A program made the translations under genes and the position numbers. From Akebia trifoliata (lineage: Eukaryota; Streptophyta; Magnoliopsida; Ranunculales; Lardizabalaceae), in assembly GCA_017979445.1 (NCBI GenBank), contig CM030713.1, forward strand, positions 26,395,163 to 26,459,162: a stretch of DNA of 64,000 bases, written 5' to 3'. This document shows, one piece after another, positions 24,451 to 35,502 of this stretch (positions are counted from its first letter, which is position 1; each line of letters opens with the position of its first letter). The notes under the pieces were generated by a model. That model ran no database searches and was not told the DNA's origin. It saw only the letters and a program-made list of their open reading frames with translations.

Positions 24451-25390
24451 TTAGGTTTTACATGAATATGACCATAGTTAAAAGAGTCGTGCAAACACAC
24501 CTTCCACGTTAAAAAAAGTGTGAAATTAAGTTAACCTTGAGGTTACTTCAGCAATATATGCATGCCAAGCTCAAAAATATCTTAGGGTGTACAAAGTCTC
24601 GAAAAACTTCTCCCTAGTTTGAAAAATGTTTGGCACAATATTTGGCTCTCTTTTTGACACAATATATATTAATCAATGATTCAAGAAAGAATACATATAA
24701 ACATGGACTATTCAATGTACTACTCCCCTAGCTCAAGTTTGGTCCACGCTTAGCATTAGCAAGGACCATTATGGCTCGGATCCACGATGCATTATCTTTG
24801 ATGTATAATTAGTTGTTTGTTTTATAATTGTTTTTTTTTTTTTTAAATAATCAATGAATGGTGCTAAACTAAAAGAGCTTATATTGCCACACCAAATTTT
24901 ACTAATGGCACCCCAAGTGTGTTTTAATTCGCATATGAACTGAAGTGGCGCTAACAAAAGTTGATGTAGCAATAAAATCTCTCTTGGTTAATTATCAATA
25001 TGGTGGAAATGACTTTTGTTACATTTCATACTTTGTTAGTTAGAAAGACAAAGTGTACTGATTTTCTAATGCCTCTCTGACACACACTCCCATTATTGAA
25101 TCATAGATCATTTGTCTCAGGATATGCATAAACATTAAATTTTCTTGCGTATCCCAAGAAAAATGATCTACGACTATGTGATGAGAGGAGTAACTGAGAT
25201 AGTGAAAGCATATATTAATAATTTAATTCAAAGATCTGACGTAACTTTAAACATAATTGGGTAGAGAATCGGATTTATTAAATCCATGCTTAGTTTTTGG
25301 AAGAAAGCCCAAGTCATGTTTCCAACAGGGATGCATATTGTTTTCAAGTGTTAGAATATTTAAAATTTCTTATTCTTTTGTATATATATA
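24451..25390. other. Intergenic, no gene
   Basis: AT-rich. Apart from a small MITE at about 24870-24987 I recognise nothing here. An imperfect inverted repeat around 25090-25180 (tgaatcatagatcattt... and aaaatgatctacga) is visible. Confidence 0.5.
24870..24987. mobile_element. Small MITE, attgccacacc family
   Basis: Left arm agagcttatattgccacacc and right arm gttgatgtagcaataaaatct are imperfect inverted copies. Same family as the better preserved element at 56658-56778. Confidence 0.5.
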
Positions 25391-25612
25391 CAAGGGAGCA
25401 AATGATGGGCACCAAATAAGAAATGCAATTAAAATGATGTCCTCTGCTGGTGATTGAAAGATACAATCAATATTTTAACTTCTTTGTATGGTTGACCAAG
25501 TGAGAGAAGTTTCCAATAGTACGAAACCTCTTGATTTAGACTCATGAGAAGTTTGTTGGCTGAGTAGATATCCATTGTTTAGCCAAAACATTGTACCTCT
25601 GTATTTGTCCCC
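25391..25612. repeat. Orphan third copy of inter-PME spacer segment
   Basis: The landmarks aagggagcaaatgatg, gattgaaagata, agaagtttcca, tacgaaacc, gaagtttgttggct and gtttagccaaaaca occur in the same order as at 19408-19600 and 42465-44135. No PME gene accompanies it. It ends where the copia LTR begins. Confidence 0.7.
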
Positions 25613-25828
25613 TGATCAATTATCCAAACTAACAAGACTATGTGATCTAAATGGCCTGATTGTATTCCACACGAATTGTGTTTTTACAGATTACAATATA
25701 TAGCTGTTTATAAGTTACAGCAAATCCTATATACAAGGAAGTGATGAGGAAGTTACAGCAGAAGTAATAAAGAAGTTACAGTAGATCTTATATACAAGAA
25801 AGTAATAAGGTAATTAGCTGTTATAACA
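25613..25828 (-). mobile_element. 3' LTR of second copia element (left edge approximate)
   Basis: The minus strand begins TGTTATAACAGC at 25828, just after the RNase H end of the polyprotein. It contains TATA-like tatatac motifs and an internal duplicated gttacag...atatacaag segment. The inner edge is set where spacer homology stops. Confidence 0.55.
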
Positions 25829-27375
25829 ACCTTGGAGAGAATCTAGGAGTTGTTGAAGCTATTGGCGTGAAGTTGAATTTTAGAACCGAAGATAAGGTTG
25901 GTGAAGCCGTTGGTACTGTCGCTTTTGTAGGAGATTTTGTTGAGTGGGAAGGCGATTCTCTAACATGCCCCCGCAAGACGATCTTCCCATTGGAGATACT
26001 GATCTTAGATCGCAAGTGTTTAAACATGGCTGATGGTAGTGGCTTGGTTAGGGCATCATCAAGTTGATATTTGGAAGAGATGTGAGAAACAATGAAGGAT
26101 CCCCAATCAACATGGTCACGAACAAAATGATAATCAATGGCGATGTGCTTCATTCTCGAGTGAAAGACAGGATTGATGGAGAGATATGTGGCACCAATGT
26201 TGTCGTAGAAAATTTGTGGAATGGATGGATAGGCAACATGTAATTCTTGTAGCAAGTTTTTGATCCAAAGAACTCCAACTGTACACAAGGCAAGAGATCG
26301 ATATTCCACTTCCATTGACAATCTAGCAATCGTTTTTTACTTTTTTGAACACCAAGAAATTGCATTCCCACCGAGATAGACAATGTAGGCTGAGGTAGAT
26401 GTGCAGTCATCACAATTACCTGCCCAATCAACGTCAGTAAAGGCTGTGACATAAAGTTGCTGATGGTGTTTTAGAAATAGTCCATGATGGATGGTGTCCT
26501 TGAGATAATGCAGAACACGCTTGGTTGTAGACCAATGATTCTCAGTTGGAGCATGCATAAAATGAGTCAATTTATTAATAGCAAAAGATACATCCGGTCT
26601 AGTAAGAGATAAGTACTGGAGAACTCCAATAACCTGTTGAAATTGAGTAGCATCTGTTGGTTGAGAACCATCATTAAGTTGGAGAGATTGACTTGAGGAC
26701 ATTTGTGTACTACACTCTTTGGCACCAGTCATGTTGTTTTTGCCAAAAGGTCATGCATATATATTTGTGTTGAGTCAAGAACAATCCAGATTTAGTGGGA
26801 AGAACCTCTATTATGAGAAAATAATGAAGATTTCCAAGGTTTTTGAGAGTGAAAAGAGTGGCCAAGGCATGGAGACATCAGTTGAGAAAGTCTGCATTGT
26901 TTCCGATGACTATCAAGTCATCTACAAAAACCAATAAGTAAATGGTAATAGTGGATGTATGATAGATAAACAAAGAGGTGTCATTGTGAGAATTAGTAAA
27001 GCCACATGAAAGTAGGAACCCCTTTAGTTCATTGTACCACGCTCATGGAGCTTGTTTAAGGCCATAAATTATTTTTCTTAGCTTACAGACAAAACCCGAC
27101 TTGGTTTGATCAACAATACCTGATAGTTTCTACATGAAGACTTCTTCGAATAGTGTACCATGAAGAAAAGAGTTATTAACATCCAATTGTCAAAGCGGCC
27201 AACCATTAAATAAAGCAAGAGCAGGAATAAGTCGAATGGTTGTTAGCTTCACTACCAGACTGAAAGTGTCATGAAAATCAATACCTAATCGTCAATGAAA
27301 ACCCTTAGCAACAAGGCGAGCTTTATACTTGGAAATAGGACCATCGGGATTTCAATTAATGCAAAACACCCATTT
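25829..27375 (-). pseudogene. Second copia element, RT and RNase H part (decayed)
   Basis: On the minus strand, from 27375 leftward: fragments of reverse transcriptase, with an FVDD active-site variant of YVDD at 26917-26928 and a VIGN-type follow-on. Then comes the connection/RNase H region (GVLQYLSLTRPDVSFAIN, DWAGNCDD, YLGGNAISW at about 26337-26600) and the C-terminal RNase H stretch (EVEYRSLA, FYDNIGATYLS, HIAIDYHFVRD at 25960-26321). Frames change between segments, so it is inactive. The coding sequence continues at 29127 after an inserted LTR. Confidence 0.85.
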
Positions 27376-27380
27376 ACAAC

Positions 27381-29121
27381 TGAAAGCGCCCTCGATCCAC
27401 AGGGTGCACGGATCCGCTTTTGATCTTTAAGGTTTGGGAGTCGCCACCTAGTTATTACGGTCTAGGAACCTAACTTTGACTCTAAAAGGCAAATAAACTA
27501 ATCTACAAAAGAAAAATACAGGTCCGGGGATCACATTACGGGGTTGGAAAGTGTTAGGCACCAACCCCGCCTGGCAAACGCCGGTCTCTACTTATCCCAA
27601 ATAAGACTACATTGCTAACAAAAAACCTAGATAGAAAAAAAAATAAAATAAAAAATTTAAAAAAAAAAGAAATTTTACCTTCGAATGCAATGATTCTATT
27701 CTCCCAGATCTGATAAAATCGCTTCTTGTACCGTATTTCTTGCTTCGTTTTATCTCCGGATCTGATTTCTGATCTCCGAGGTAATGTATCTCTTTCTTAG
27801 ATTCAGATTCTTCAAATTTTTTATATGAATTTTGAGGTGTTTTTGAAGGGCTTCTAGGTATTTTTCAAGTTAAAATCGAAGTAGGGGTGTTAGGTAAGGA
27901 GTTGGGGCTCAAAAACTAGGTTTATGGGAGGCTTTTTGACCTATTTCTCTTAGGATTTATGATTTGATACGAAAATAGGGTGTGAGGACCCCTATTTGTA
28001 AATTTTTTTAAGGGTTGGTTTAGATAGAATTAATGTTTAATTATAATTCTTATAGTTAGAGTTATATTTTAATTAGAATTGTTTTAGGTAGAGTTGTATT
28101 TTAATTAGAATTATTTTAGGTAGAGTTATATTTTGGTTAGAATTCTATTAAAAAGAGTTATTATTTAATTAGAACTCTATTAGGATTTTGAATTTTGATC
28201 TTATTTGATTGACTTTTAGATTTTGACTTTAGCCTTACTTGATTGACTTTAATATCTTGACTTCGGTCTTACTTAATTGACTTTAATTTTGACTTTAGTC
28301 TTACTTGATTGACTTTAATACCTTGACTTTAGTCTTGCTTGATTGGCTTTAATTTTTTAGAGAACCCCCCTCTATTATATCTTTAATTATTTGGACCTCC
28401 AAATGGAGGGGTCCTTGAATAAATATCTTGGCAACCATCAATAATTTTGCCTGAGAGCCTAATTGATCGATTTTTTTTGTTCAAAATTTTAAATTAATTT
28501 TATTAATGTTTCACTTTAATTATTTAATCTTTTATTTATTAATTTCAAAATTCTTAATTATAAAAATTGTAAAATTACTGTTTTGCCCTCGGAGAGGACT
28601 TTCGCGTTTTAAGTCGGTTTTTTATATTTTAGGATGTTTTAGAATCGATTTTTCGAAAGAAATTCAATGGAAATGTTGGTTTTTGTCATTTATAAAAATT
28701 TTGTGTGAAATGGTCGTGAACTTTATGAGGGGCATTTTCGTAATTTTGTCGAATTCTATGAAAATTGGCGAAATAATTTATTTGATTACGATTTGTTGTT
28801 TTATGTGTTTGAATGAATTTTTCTAAGCGTAATGTAGGCTTTAGTGTTGTTTTAAGGTTAAGGGTATTTTGATAATTTAGTGATTTTTATCGTGAAGTTT
28901 CTTTTTGTCTGGAAAATGATGATTTCTAAGCTTTTTAGGGTTATATTTTTCTAACGTAGCGTGGTTTCTACAGTTTTGTCAATTCGAGATACCTCATCCA
29001 AATTTCTAAAACATATCTGTTAACAAAATAAAGCATTGAAATAAACATCTATCATTGGGAATCGTTGCAATCGGGTTGACGAGTTGATTAATCAGGCGAA
29101 TGCAAAAATGGGGTGTCTACA
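27381..29121 (-). mobile_element. Solo LTR, Tat/Ogre-like, nested in copia
   Basis: 1741 bp, minus-strand start TGTAGACACCCC and end GCGCTTTCA, flanked by a perfect 5-bp target duplication acaac (27376-27380 and 29122-29126). Near its end it has the GGTGGCGACTCC stretch seen in such LTRs. No PBS, polypurine tract or internal coding region accompanies it, so it is a solo LTR left by LTR-LTR recombination. The open frame at 28506-28826 is a T-rich chance frame. Confidence 0.85.
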
Positions 29122-29126
29122 ACAAC

Positions 29127-30620
29127 TAACAACATTTTGAGAGGAGTTAGGCGGTATGAGGTCTCATGTACCATTTCGAAGAAGTATTGTAATTTCATCT
29201 GACATGGCCTGCCTCCATTCAACATGCTTAATTGTTTTGAAAACATAAGATGATTCAATAGAGTCAGAGAGAGGGTGTGTGGTGCTAGTTTGGTACAGTC
29301 GCTTTGGCTTAAAAATATTGTTCTTTGAGCCTGTAATCATGATGTGGGAAGAAGTGCTGGGTTGAGTTGGTGGCAGGGAGATTGAAGGAGATGCAGTAAA
29401 GAGAATGGTAGGAGAAGATGTTATTGTTGGTGCTATAAGAAAGGGTAGATGAGACGAGGTATTTTTGTGTGACGTAGATACCAAGGGAGAGGTAATAGAA
29501 GGTAAGTAACTCAAAGAAGAGGAAGAAGGTTCGGAGATACCTAACCCCGCAGAAGTAGACGACACTGATTCTGATGATGACCGTGACAGAAAATGCAATG
29601 GAGCACCTGTGACATCGCCAACTGGAGGTGGTTGCTCAGTAGGTGGCAAGGGCATAAATTGTGGAAAATCTAGTGAGGACACAAGCCAATCAGGAGGAGA
29701 CATTGGAGAGGTTAAATTAAAAAGAAGAGATTCGTTTCTACAAACCAAACATGATGAGATGTGTAGATTTTGTGTGTTTTTAAATCTTGACAAAAATAAA
29801 CACTTTGGTTAAGGGAATAACCAAAAAAAACACAAAGGTGGATTTTGAGTCGAGTTTATAAGCAGTGTAAGGTTTTAACTAAGAAGAACATAAACATCCA
29901 AAAACGCTAAGTTTATTATAATTTGATTTTCGATTGAATAATTTTTTATAGGGAGAAGAAAAATTGATGATTGGGGTTGGAAGATGATTAATTAGATAAA
30001 CCGTAGTTGAAAAGGCATAAGACCAATAACTACTAGGAATTGTTGCCTAATGAAGAAGAGTTAATCTAGTGTCAACAATATGCTTGTGACGCCTTTCTGT
30101 AGCTCCATTATGTTGAAGTGTGTGAGGTGGTGTTTTAAGATGTTGAATGCCGATAGTGCTTAAGAATTTTTGAGAGCGGTATATTCACCTTCTCCATCCA
30201 AGTAAACAGAAATAATGGAGCGATTAAAAAAAATTTCAACCATAGATTTATATTGATGAAATATAGTAAAGACATCAGATTTTAAACGTCAAGGATAGAG
30301 CCAAACATATTTAGTAAAGTGATCAAGAAAAATGATATAATAATTAAATCCATCAATAGACCTAACCGGAGACGGGCCCCAAACATCTGTATAAATTAAA
30401 TCAAAAGGTCCACGACTTTTTTTAAAGCTAATTCACCAAATGGTAATCATTGACTTTTATTGTATAAACAAGATTGACATATGAAATCAGAAGATAGAGA
30501 AGAAGAAAGCAACACTAAACTAGACTGAACAAGCTTTTTTATTATTTTCAAATAAGGATGACCAAGATGCCCATGCCATACTGCTGGAGATGCTTTCAAC
30601 AAAGTTCCGCTTCTCCTTCA
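29127..30620 (-). pseudogene. Second copia element, integrase part (decayed)
   Basis: Upstream half of the same polyprotein. 30580-30558 on the minus strand reads WHGHLGHP (GAG-pre-integrase). About 30395-30360 gives a DLIYTDVWGPSPV-type integrase start. 29793-29164 is the low-complexity Ser/Thr/Pro linker that ends in VEWRQAMSDEI, just before RT. Stops and frame changes are frequent. No gag, protease or 5' LTR is recognisable to the right of 30620. Confidence 0.8.
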
Positions 30621-32258
30621 ATTCTTCGCCAATTTCTTCATTCAAATTGTTATATTTTCAGCCTCCCAACTTTATCAGGATCGAGGAGTACAATAATGCC
30701 TTTTGGATCACCAAAAGAGTAAATCATTCATTCAAGAAAAAATTACTTAAAGGACCTTAATGGAGGGATTTCTTTCTAAATAGTCCCTAAGTTTTGGATG
30801 GTAACTTTACAGTCCATTAAGTAAAAAAATTATTTCTTAATGATCCCTCAACCTTATCTCACATTATAATGTCCTTGAAATACCCAAACTACCATTTTTC
30901 TCATCTTCTTCACATACTTAGGTTTTTCAACATCATTTTTTACATTTTTTTTTATTCTGAATGATGAAAGGAAATGATATACTTCTAATTTTTAATATTT
31001 AGATATATTTTCTAATTCATTTCAACGATTTATAACAAAAATGATGAATGAATTCAGATTTCAAACTTTTTATACAATGTCGAGGTCACCACTTTTTATT
31101 TTTGAGTTCGACAATTTTTATTGTTAAATTTTATAATTTAAAAAAAAAAAATCTAATTTGACAATAAAAATGTTGAACTCGATAATTAAAAGTAGCGAGC
31201 TCAATGCTAGTAAAACCCATTCGTTTAAGTTTTTCGAGTTTTTTCAACTAAAATATATGGAAAGATCAACTAAAAACTTGACATAACTATTTGTGTAGAT
31301 GATTTTAAATCAAAAGAATCATCCTTGATCAAAAGATAGAGGTATCAAAGTACTCACAATTCTAGAGAATTTCAATTGAGGGATAGAACTGTCTAAGTCC
31401 CTTGACTTTGGGTCAATCTCTAAAGAACAAGTATCAATGACATGTAATTATGAATTTGGATTTTGTACTTTTTAGTCACCAGCTTTGAAAGATACTCCAA
31501 CAAACTTGATGATAGAAGGGTTTTTGTACACAAGCTCTAGAGAATTCTCTTGGTTGGACAAAAGTGTCAAAGATTCCTGAATTTTGACAATTTATAAAAA
31601 AATTATGTAAACTAAGCCTTAGATTAAGGATTGGAGGGATGAGCTTAAGTGTAAATCTCTCTAATTGAGTCTTAACAAATTGGGAATTAAAGGGAAATTG
31701 ACTCTATGGGAGAACCAAATGAGACTTTGAGTCAAGATTGGATGAAAAAGTGAAATACTAGAAAGCCTTGGTGAAAAAATTATGAGAAGCTTACTGCAAG
31801 GGCATAGTGGGAAGTGAAAATGATTTACTTGAGGAATAAGCCACTTAATGGAGGGTTTATAAGTCATTTCCTTAAGCAAAACTTGAGCTCACATGTGCTC
31901 ATAGATGTCTAACTGAATTGGTTTTAGGTGAGTCAGGGCCAGAGAAAAATTAGTTTGCATGTAGGTAAGTGAAGACCAAGGCAAAAATAGTTTGTATGTA
32001 AGTGAGTGAAGGCCAATGCAACGAATAACTTGTATGTAGGTAAGTAAAAAACCAATGTAAAATCAAATGGCTTCTAGGTGACTAATAGCCAAAGTGTGGG
32101 TAAACTTAGCCATTGGTCACTGAGAGGCAAGCCAAAAATGAAAATTTGACTTCTAATGGGGTCCACTTGATCGATCAAAATTCTCTCAAATTCAAAATTT
32201 CCCTTGGATTCGATTGATCTCTCAAACTTATTTGGTCAGATTGGGGTGTATACATGTG
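30621..32258. other. Intergenic, no gene
   Basis: No gene or known element recognised. Holds a three-copy 37-38 bp repeat at 31951-32064. The open frame at 31661-31879 shows no family features. Confidence 0.5.
31951..32064. repeat. Three imperfect tandem units of 37-38 bp
   Basis: Units begin tagtttgcatgtaggtaag (31951), tagtttgtatgtaagtgag (31988) and taacttgtatgtaggtaag (32026). Confidence 0.75.
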
Positions 32259-32326
32259 TAATTCTAATTATTGAAAAATTGTTGAAGACAATCCATTACT
32301 GGATGGAATCCATTGGTTTATGGAGT

Positions 32327-33300
32327 CAAGGGTGGCAATCTTAACACGACCCACAAACATGACTTGAAAGCGACACGAAATTAATGGGTTTGGGTCATAA
32401 TAGTGTCAATCCATCTAACATAATTATTAAATGGGTTGGGCTCGAGTTAGGGGCATCAACTCGCTTAACCCATTTTGACACATTTAGCCATTTTGTCATT
32501 AACGTGTGTATATATATATCAACAGTTATTTTAGAATTTTTTAAGTTACCCATTTTTTTACAAGAATTTTCTAAAAAAATTTCATAATACATTTTGTTTT
32601 TTTAATTCTATAAAATATAAAGGGTGTTTTAAGATATTTTTCAAATAATAAATGGTTAATATTTTAATTAGGAAGGGAAAAAAATTACTTTCCTTATTAA
32701 ATTATTTATTTATATTATGTTTTTTTTAATCTGATTTTTCATTGACATCTAGAGGCATGTAGTGTTTGATTTGTAATATGGTGATCTATGTGGGCAAAAC
32801 GATCCTTAGCAAGTAAGGCTAATATGTCTATGTGATAATAAAATATATTTTGCTTAGCCAATAATATTATTATTATTATTATTAAACACTTTCCTTGCTA
32901 AGTTAGTAAGGAAAGTTTTCTGAGCACATCACCTTATGGCATCCAAAAACATGATCTGATGCCACATGATTGTAAAGGACAAAATTATATAAAGTTTGAA
33001 AAAAAAATCAAGAGAGTTATTTTTACTATTGAACTTAATTTATGATTGTTTGGCTTTAGTTTTAGTTATGGTATTTTATTTTTGATAGTGAAAATGTAAC
33101 TTATTTTTTGTTTACAATAAAGATTAGAATTTTATCTAACATGTTATATATGAGTTGGGTCAGATATACTTATTTATAAATTGGTTGAGTTTGGGTTTAA
33201 AGTTTCTAGCATAATTATTAAATGGGTCGGATTTGGGTTTGGTAAATTTTCATAATACCCTTGCCTTAGCACAACACTACCCAACCCATTGCCACCCCTG
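32327..33300. mobile_element. hAT-like non-autonomous element (unit 2 only)
   Basis: Terminal inverted repeats CAAGGGTGGCAAT and, as complement, CAGGGGTGGCAAT. Flanks atggagtc (32320-32327) and gtgaagcc (33301-33308) are diverged copies of gtggagcc, which occurs once at the empty site in unit 1 (8568-8575). About 973 bp with no transposase frame. Related subterminal blocks (cataattattaaatgggt) occur near both ends. Confidence 0.8.
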
Positions 33301-34003
33301 GTGAAGCCCACACATTTGGAAAATCCATAATAATTATTTTTAATGCTCCCCAGTTGCATAAATCCACTAAATAATTTTCATTAAATAATAACAAGTTGTG
33401 TGGAATTTTGGGAGTGATCCTTTTGTTAATCAAAATGGAATGTCAACGGTGATTTTACATATATATCTCATCACCATCTAATCATTTATTCTTCTCCAAC
33501 CACACATAAGGATGGGACTTTTTGTTGATTATTACTCTTAAGTCTTAAATAAACTCCCACACGTTAACACATCCTTCCGTTATCTTCACACCATATAACC
33601 TATACTTTTAATGAAATATTTCATTTGAAACGGTTTATTTATTTATTTAGTCGGTAAGAAGGAAGACTCTATACTGCTACCTGGAACACGCGCATTATAT
33701 GGATAAGGTGAGGAAGACTTTTAAATGGGGTAGACACAAAATGATAAGACTATTAGGGGTCTGCATGCTTTTAGTTTTATTTTGATCAAAAGCACTTTAG
33801 AGATTCAGAAGCATATCTGTTGAGGCTTTTTGAGTGATTTTTTGCTCATGCCACATCAAGCATAACAATGGTAGTTTTGGAATTAAGAAGGGTAGTTCTG
33901 TAAATTGAGAGTGTATTCTATACACACGGGTTCATGTGATTGGTGGTTCCTAGATTATGTGAGCAAAAAAATTCAGCATTTACATAAAAACCAGACACTA
34001 ACA

Positions 34004-34200
34004 CTTTCCTGACTAATATAATGAGGAAAAGGGCCTTACTTAACGTCATCCACTATCAAAAAGACCTCAAGATGCATAAAACATGACCTCAAGTTTTGTT
34101 ATGGATCTTGAGGATGTTTTACAAATCTCGAGGTCTTTTTGAAGGTGGATGAGGTTTAGTAAGGCCTTTTTTTCCTCACCATGTTAGTAAGGCTAGTCAG
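34004..34200. mobile_element. Foldback element with about 70-bp arms (unit 2 only)
   Basis: The left arm ctttcctgactaatat...gaggaaaagggccttact...catccac...caaaaagacctc is mirrored by the right arm ending ctagtcag. Unit 1 reads through without it near 9110. Confidence 0.6.
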
Positions 34201-34573
34201 ACTCAAAGAAAGTGAAAAAGGGTTAGATACTGAGTTTACTCTTATGGCATCTAGCTTTTTTGTTTAAAAAATAGATGAGAGCAAAAAGAATGAGATTTTG
34301 GGATATAGATATTCCTTTTTCTTATTAATAATAAATATCTTGAACACTTTTCTAGGGTTTTATCCTTAATCTAATCTTCACTCTTTGCATATCTTCTCTT
34401 TTTTTCTTTTTTTCCTTAAATTTTTATCAATAGATCTATTTTTAATAAGATTAGTAACTCAGGTGAAGGGAATTGAACAAGAGATTTATGATATCACCCA
34501 TCATTAAGGATTTGGATTATTATTATTATTATTTTTTAATAAGTAACCAGGTAGATTTGGGCTCAGTTTTGCT

Positions 34574-34840
34574 CACTACGCGAAGACTAAAAATTTTGAC
34601 AAGAAAATTTGATGGATCAAAACTCACAAATTTCATAAACCTAATTTAACAACCCATGGCCACTAAAAATTTTTATTTTCCCAATTCAACTTCTTAGAGC
34701 CATCAAATTTCTCACATCCTCTATTAATAGAACGGTTTTGGTCACACATAAAACAATGGAAGTTTTGGCGTCTTGGTCCCTCGAATTTCATAAAACTTGA
34801 CAGCCTTGGACTGTCAAATATAGTTTTTTTTCATGTTGTG
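34574..34840. mobile_element. CACTA-like MITE with perfect 3-bp target duplication
   Basis: Begins CACTACGCGAAGAC and its complement end is CACAACATGAAAAA. It is flanked by gct on both sides (34571-34573 and 34841-34843). Length 267 bp. Relative of 9582-9838. Confidence 0.75.
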
Positions 34841-35122
34841 GCTAAACTCGTCCTTAGCTCTAATAATAATTGGTTATTCCAAGTCCACTCCAACCCCGAC
34901 TTAGGTCTGATTTTTTTGGCCTATACCCCCTAATACTTTTTTCCAATCCCACCCCCACCCCACACCTTTTTAATGTTAATCCACCCCAACCCACGACATG
35001 CTCCCCTATGATGTTAATAATTAAAAATTGTATGTGTAGAGGTTTGAACCCAAAACATGGAAAGAATTCTCCACACCTTATCAATAACCTTAGTGGAAAT
35101 ATATATATATATATATATATAT

Positions 35123-35502
35123 GGGTCCCGTTCGGCACCCTAAGTTTTACCACACACTTTAACAAACGCGTTTTGTCTTACATGGGTTAGAAGTTTCGGA
35201 ATGAGCTGATTTTTGGTGAGGATGATCTCTATGGTGAGGAGATCATCCTCACCAAAAATCAGCTCATTCCAAAACTTCTAACCCCATCAAAATTGATTTA
35301 CAAAAAATAGACGGTTCACGATTTTTCAACGTGTAAACATGGGGCTAAACATTTCGGAATGGGCTGATTTTTGGGGAGGATGATCTTCTAATCATAGAGA
35401 TCATCCTCACCAAAAATCAGCTCATTCCAAAACTTCTAACCCATGTAAGACAAAAAACGTTTGTTAAAGTGTGTGGTAAAACTTAGGGTGCTGAACATTT
35501 CC
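35123..35502. mobile_element. TA-microsatellite inverted-repeat MITE, copy 1
   Basis: Lies between (TA)n tracts (35101-35122 and 35503-35526). The arms caccctaagttttaccacac and following bases are near-perfect inverted copies over about 70 bp. Inside are two palindromes built on gagctgatttttggtgagga and its complement. 380 bp, non-coding. Copies 2-5 are listed separately. Confidence 0.85.

Noticed and set aside
30621..32258. Possible gag/protease of the second copia element
   Set aside because: I could not find a zinc knuckle, protease motif, PBS or LTR here, so the copia call stops at about 30620.
34860..35190. Two opposite open frames at the edge of MITE copy 1
   Set aside because: They run through the TA tract and MITE arm; no conserved counterpart in unit 1.
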